A stretch of DNA of 64,000 bases from LMUY01 sp965199555 (GTDB lineage: Bacteria > Pseudomonadota > Alphaproteobacteria > Acetobacterales > Acetobacteraceae), in contig CBDASJ010000006.1 of the NCBI GenBank assembly GCA_965199555.1, positions 434,001 through 498,000 of the forward strand. The letters run 5' to 3'. How positions within the stretch are numbered: the stretch's first letter is position 1; each line of letters opens with the position of its first letter. Below are positions 60,630 to 64,000 of this stretch, in pieces. Made by a program: the position numbers and the translations under genes. Below the pieces are notes generated by a model, which saw nothing but the letters and a program-made list of their open reading frames with translations, was not told the DNA's origin and made no database searches.

Positions 60630-61451
60630 CTACTCCGGCACCTCGAGCGTCGTCACCTCGAAGATGCTGAGCCAGGCCGGGCCGAAGCTGGTGACCAACG
60701 CCACGTCGGTGGCATCGCGCCCGCGCGCCATCAGGATGCGGCCGATGCGGGGGAAATTGTGCCGGGCGTCGAAGGTGAACCAGCGCCCGCCATCCGGCCC
60801 GTCCAGATACGCCTCGAACCAGGCGGAGAAATCCATCGGCGCGTCGGAGACCGGCACGCCGATATCGCCCAAATACCCAGTGCAGTACCGCGCCGGGATG
60901 TTCATGCACCGGCACAACGTCACCGCCAGATGCGCGTAGTCGCGGCAAACGCCCTGCCGCTCGTTGTAGCCGTCCCAGGCCGACTTGTCCGGCCGCGCAT
61001 GATGGTAGCCGAAGGTGATGCGTTCATGCGCGAAGTCGCAGATCGCCTGCACGCGCGCCCACCCTGGCTCCGTGCCGCCGAACAGCGACCAGGCGATGTT
61101 CGACAGCTTGTCCGTTTCGCAATACCGGCTGCCCAGCAGGTAAACCAGCGCGCCATCCGGCAGGGCGTCAATCTCGAACTGCTTGGCGTCCGGCACGATC
61201 GGGTCGGCCAGCCCGCTGTCGCTGATGTCGAACTCCGTGGTCAGTTCCACCCGGCCCTGCGGCGCCAGCACGCGGTGGCACACATTGCCGAAATCGTCGG
61301 TGTAGCGACGCACCTGTAGGGCCGGACTGGTGTGGAGCACGGGCTGGGTGAGCAAGTCCGCTTCCCGCGATGGATGGACGCTCAGCGCCAGCAGCATCGG
61401 CACCGGTTGGGAGAAATCATAGGCGATGCGGAAACCGCAGCGGATGCGCAT
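60630..61451 (-). CDS. Transglutaminase-like family protein (second in operon)
   Basis: The 273-aa transglutaminase-fold protein has the catalytic Cys in QGVCRDYAHLAVTL and the Asp in WFTFDARHNFPRIG. The usual histidine position reads PMDFSAWFEAYL, so a serine replaces the histidine. An N-terminal beta domain precedes it. The ATG at 61451 follows AGGAG. It lies 13 bp after the first transglutaminase gene and 28 bp before the Rap1a gene. Confidence 0.88.
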   Translation of the reverse strand: MRIRCGFRIAYDFSQPVPMLLALSVHPSREADLLTQPVLHTSPALQVRRYTDDFGNVCHRVLAPQGRVELTTEFDISDSGLADPIVPDAKQFEIDALPDGALVYLLGSRYCETDKLSNIAWSLFGGTEPGWARVQAICDFAHERITFGYHHARPDKSAWDGYNERQGVCRDYAHLAVTLCRCMNIPARYCTGYLGDIGVPVSDAPMDFSAWFEAYLDGPDGGRWFTFDARHNFPRIGRILMARGRDATDVALVTSFGPAWLSIFEVTTLEVPE

Positions 61452-61464
61452 TGCGGGGAGCTCC

Positions 61465-62370
61465 TCAGGACGCAGCTTGGATGGCGGGCAAGGCTTCGGA
61501 CACGCGGACCGACACGTCCATGCCCAGGCAGTCGGCGGCGGCACCGGTCCAGCTGCCGGAAAGCGGCACGGCCATGCCGGGATCGCGCACCACGGCGACG
61601 CGGATCAATCCCCGCGTGCCGACGATGCCGTTGGTGGGATCGAACTCCACCCACCCGGCGCCGGGCAGATAGACCTGGAGCCAGGCATGGGTGTTGCCGC
61701 CGCCATGCCGCTCCGCCTCGCCGGGATGGGCGCGGGCGGGCACGTGGAGGTAGCCGGACACGAAGCGCGCGGCCAGCCCGAGCGCACGCACCGCCTCCAT
61801 CATCAGCATCGCGTAGTCGCGGCAGGTGCCGGTTTCCAGGCGCAGGGTGGTGCGCGGGTCCTGGATACCGGGCTCGTGCCGCGCCTTGTAGGTGAAGCGA
61901 TGACTGATGGTCTTCGTCATCCGCGTCAGCAGCTCGATGGTCTGCGTCGGACCGCGCTCGTCCAGGAACTGACGTGCCCAGCGCAGCACCACGTGCCCCG
62001 GATCGGGCATTTGCCGCTCCATCGATCGCGACAGGTCCGGCATCTCCTCCGCGTCGTACGGGAATGGAAACAGCCGGGCATAGTCGGCCACGAGCGCGTC
62101 CATGGCGGGCACCTCGTGGTGGTCGACCTCCAGCGTGCTTTCGAACACCAGTTCCTTTTCCCGCCTGCCGAAGCGCGCCAGGGTGACGGAGTTGCCGAAC
62201 ACGTCCACCGACCAGTGCAGCGAGATCGGTTCCGGACGGATGGCCAGCACGTGCGACACCAGCCGCTGGTCATGGCTGTCACGCGGCCGGAACATCATCC
62301 GATGCTCACCGAAGGCGACGGGATGGCGGTAGCGATAGGCCGTGACGTGTCGAATGGTCAGCAGGGGCAA
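61465..62370 (-). CDS. Transglutaminase-like family protein (first in operon)
   Basis: The 301-aa protein has the complete Cys-His-Asp triad: TGTCRDYAMLMMEAVRALG, GNTHAWLQVYLPG and EFDPTNGIVG. It begins LLTIRHVTAYRYRHPVAFGE, the typical N-terminal beta region of bacterial transglutaminase-like proteins. No signal peptide is visible. These proteins are probably cysteine proteases or amidases. It heads the three-gene operon. Confidence 0.9.
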   Translation of the reverse strand: MPLLTIRHVTAYRYRHPVAFGEHRMMFRPRDSHDQRLVSHVLAIRPEPISLHWSVDVFGNSVTLARFGRREKELVFESTLEVDHHEVPAMDALVADYARLFPFPYDAEEMPDLSRSMERQMPDPGHVVLRWARQFLDERGPTQTIELLTRMTKTISHRFTYKARHEPGIQDPRTTLRLETGTCRDYAMLMMEAVRALGLAARFVSGYLHVPARAHPGEAERHGGGNTHAWLQVYLPGAGWVEFDPTNGIVGTRGLIRVAVVRDPGMAVPLSGSWTGAAADCLGMDVSVRVSEALPAIQAAS

Positions 62371-62605
62371 AGGTCACCATGCGAGGGCTGGTAACGCAGC
62401 GGGATTGCGGCGGCCGGTCCGACTCCGAACGGGCTAGACGATGAAGTATGCACGACCCGCGCCAACATCGCGCCAGCCGTTTTGTCCGGGTCGCAGTGTT
62501 TAAGCACGGACCGTGTTGCCGCTGCCGGTCACAGAAACGCGAACCCAGCGTCGGAAACCGTCGCCGGCCGCTGAGACTTTGCTGCGGCGAAGGGGTTTTA
62601 TCGCC

Positions 62606-62974
62606 ATGCGCTCAAGCACACTCGTCCTCGCCATTGGCATGCTTGCCGCGCCGCTGGCCCTGCTCGGCTCGCCGGACACCGGAGCCGCCGCGGCAGGGTT
62701 CCCGACCCTGGTGGCCGGTCAGACCAACGACACGGTGAACGGCCATGTGCTGACCGACGCGCCGGTGCCGAGCGTCGGGCCGCGTGGCTTGTCGCCAACC
62801 GATCGGGTAGCCGGCGAGGGTAGCCGCACCTTGGATGCCGGGCCAGTCAACAGCACGCCGTTCAGCAGCACGCCCTCCGGCACGCTGTCGTCGGGCGGGT
62901 CGCAGGCGAGCAACTCGGACCGGGTGAACGCCCCCTCGGATGGATCGGGCGTGACGCCGAACCTCGGGAAGTAG
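62606..62974 (+). CDS. Small secreted Ser/Gly/Asn-rich protein
   Basis: The 122-aa precursor has a signal peptide (RSSTLVLAIGMLAAPLALLG) and a mature part rich in Ser, Gly, Thr and Asn (NSTPFSSTPSGTLSSGG). No cysteines and no known domain are seen. It lies between divergent and convergent genes (stop 3 bp before scoB's stop). It is probably exported; function unknown. Confidence 0.6.
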   Translation: MRSSTLVLAIGMLAAPLALLGSPDTGAAAAGFPTLVAGQTNDTVNGHVLTDAPVPSVGPRGLSPTDRVAGEGSRTLDAGPVNSTPFSSTPSGTLSSGGSQASNSDRVNAPSDGSGVTPNLGK

Positions 62975-62976
62975 GC

Positions 62977-63624
62977 TCAGGCGGGACGATGCAGAGGAGC
63001 GGCGGTACGCTCCTGTAGGCCGGCGAAGTCCAACCCCGGCACGATGTCGAGGACGACGAAGCCTCGTTCCGTGACGTCCAGGACGGCTAGATTGGTGTAG
63101 ACCCGGCTAACCGCACCCAGCGCCGTCAGGGGATACGAGCAGGTCTTCACTAGCCGCGACTCGCCGGCCTTGGTTGTGTGTTCCATGACCGCCCATAGCC
63201 GTTTCGCACCGACGGCGAGGTCCATGGCGCCGCCGACCGCAGGCGCGAAATCGTTGTTCGAGCGCGACCAGTTAGCGATGTCGCCGTTCTCCGCCACCTC
63301 GAACGCGCCCAGGACGCACAGGTCCAAATGGCCGCCGCGAATGATGCTGAAGCTGTCGGCCTGGTGGACGTAGCTGCCGCCCTGCCGCAGCGTGATGTGG
63401 GTTTTCCCGGCATTGATCAGCCACGGATCGATCTGGTCCGGTGGCGGTGCTGGCCCCATGCCCAACACGCCATTTTCCGAATGGAACACCACCTCGCGGT
63501 CGAGGGGGACGTGATCCGCCACCAGCACCGGGATGCCGATGCCGAGGTTGACCCACCAGCCCTCCGGGATGTCTACCGCCACCCGGGCTGCCATGGCGAC
63601 CCGGTCGCGCAGCTCAATGGTCAT
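62977..63624 (-). CDS. 3-oxoacid CoA-transferase subunit B
   Basis: The 215-aa beta subunit has the catalytic glutamate in FHSENGVLGMG and the start VNLGIGIPVLVADHVP. It moves CoA between succinyl-CoA and a 3-oxo acid such as acetoacetate. The last 12 residues are a short extension. It follows subunit A by 27 bp. Acetoacetate from the BKACE at 5.5 kb could feed it; this is only a plausible link. Confidence 0.92.
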   Translation of the reverse strand: MTIELRDRVAMAARVAVDIPEGWWVNLGIGIPVLVADHVPLDREVVFHSENGVLGMGPAPPPDQIDPWLINAGKTHITLRQGGSYVHQADSFSIIRGGHLDLCVLGAFEVAENGDIANWSRSNNDFAPAVGGAMDLAVGAKRLWAVMEHTTKAGESRLVKTCSYPLTALGAVSRVYTNLAVLDVTERGFVVLDIVPGLDFAGLQERTAAPLHRPA

Positions 63625-63651
63625 CGCGAGCTCCCTCCCTGCCGAGCACGT

Positions 63652-64000
63652 TCATCCGCGCGGTCCGTCATGCGGCACCACCACTACGCGGTCCACGTAG
63701 ATGCCCGGGGTCACGACGCATTCCGGGGGCAGCGCCCCCAGCTCCACTACGGCTTGGACCTGCGCCACGGTCAGGGTCGCCGCGGTCGCCATCACCGGGT
63801 TGAAGTTACGGCCGCTTTCTTTGTAGGTGAGGTTGCCCCACCGGTCGCCTTCCCAGGCCTCCACCAGGGCCACGTCGCCGGGCAAGGCGTATTCCAGCAC
63901 GCAGTTGCGGCCGTTGATTTCGGCGGTGGGCTTGCCTTCGGCCAGGTTCGTGCCGAACGCGGTCGGCGTGTAGAAGGCAGGGATGCCGGCGCCGGCTGCC
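63652..64000 (-). CDS. 3-oxoacid CoA-transferase subunit A, C-terminal part
   Basis: The frame is open to the window edge, so the 5' part is missing. The visible 115 residues match the A subunit: AAGAGIPAFYTPTAFGTN at the edge, NGRNCVLEYALPGDVALVEAW, WGNLTYKESGRNFNPVMATAA, and the C-terminal PPECVVTPGIYVDRVV. It pairs with subunit B downstream. Confidence 0.92.
   Translation of the reverse strand, partial: AAGAGIPAFYTPTAFGTNLAEGKPTAEINGRNCVLEYALPGDVALVEAWEGDRWGNLTYKESGRNFNPVMATAATLTVAQVQAVVELGALPPECVVTPGIYVDRVVVVPHDGPRG

Noticed and set aside
1..64000. CRISPR arrays, IS elements, integrases, attachment sites
   Set aside because: No repeated spacers, terminal inverted repeats or transposase/integrase-like proteins were seen in reading both strands. 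The only tRNA (42577) has no duplicated 3' end nearby that I could see.

Overview
The window is high-GC, tightly packed chromosomal DNA of an alphaproteobacterium. An Acetobacteraceae-like or other Rhodospirillales host is my inference. It rests on the short HPr kinase beside RapZ, EIIA, HPr and EI; on gatCAB; on the RNase E gene with an acidic insertion; and on the many GTG/TTG starts. I see no phage, IS element, CRISPR array or integrase. Most genes are core or metabolic and lie in short operons joined by 4-bp overlaps.

Layout. 1-10 kb: the 3' end of an RND pump gene with a terminator, a flavin-reductase-like protein, an ATP-dependent DNA ligase with its partner nuclease, a JmjC/cupin protein, a BKACE plus carboxymuconolactone-decarboxylase-like pair, a membrane diguanylate cyclase and a peptide-type binding protein. 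10-19 kb: an amidase/SDR/thioesterase operon runs divergently from a copC-copD-CDF metal operon, followed by a DUF938 methyltransferase, an SDR and a frameshifted pckA. 19-23 kb: a regulatory PTS relay (hprK-rapZ-EIIA-ptsH-ptsI). 23-28.6 kb: a polysaccharide O-acetylation cassette (SGNH, MBOAT, AlgJ/AlgX-like) overlapping ligA. 28.6-30.5 kb: three translationally coupled genes of unknown function with atypical composition.

30.6-41.3 kb: an ABC-2 exporter pair; the amiC-mrcA-prfB-DUF72 envelope/translation operon, in which prfB carries the classical programmed +1 frameshift; and rne with a leader of about 500 bp. 41-46 kb: a glutamine amidotransferase, a VOC protein, tRNA-Val(CAC), an ECHDC3-like protein, a DinB-fold protein, a fluoroacetate-dehalogenase-type hydrolase and a flavin amine oxidase. 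46-50 kb: gatC-gatA-orf164-gatB and divergent ruvX. 50-64 kb: accessory genes, including a 55-aa protein behind two TGC-N3-GCA sites, a peroxiredoxin/LysR pair, a FrnE-like protein, a thioesterase with a degenerate carrier domain, DedA, a CHRD protein, an HlyD-like protein, a Rap1a/transglutaminase operon and the start of a 3-oxoacid CoA-transferase operon.

The points most worth following are the pckA frameshift, a 17-nt match to the 3' end of 16S rRNA at 1104, the unknown gene inside the gatCAB operon, the 28.9-30.4 kb trio, the MBOAT cassette, the dehalogenase-type hydrolase, and several enzymes that keep their fold but have lost catalytic residues (ECHDC3-like, SDR at 11761, thioesterase carrier domain).
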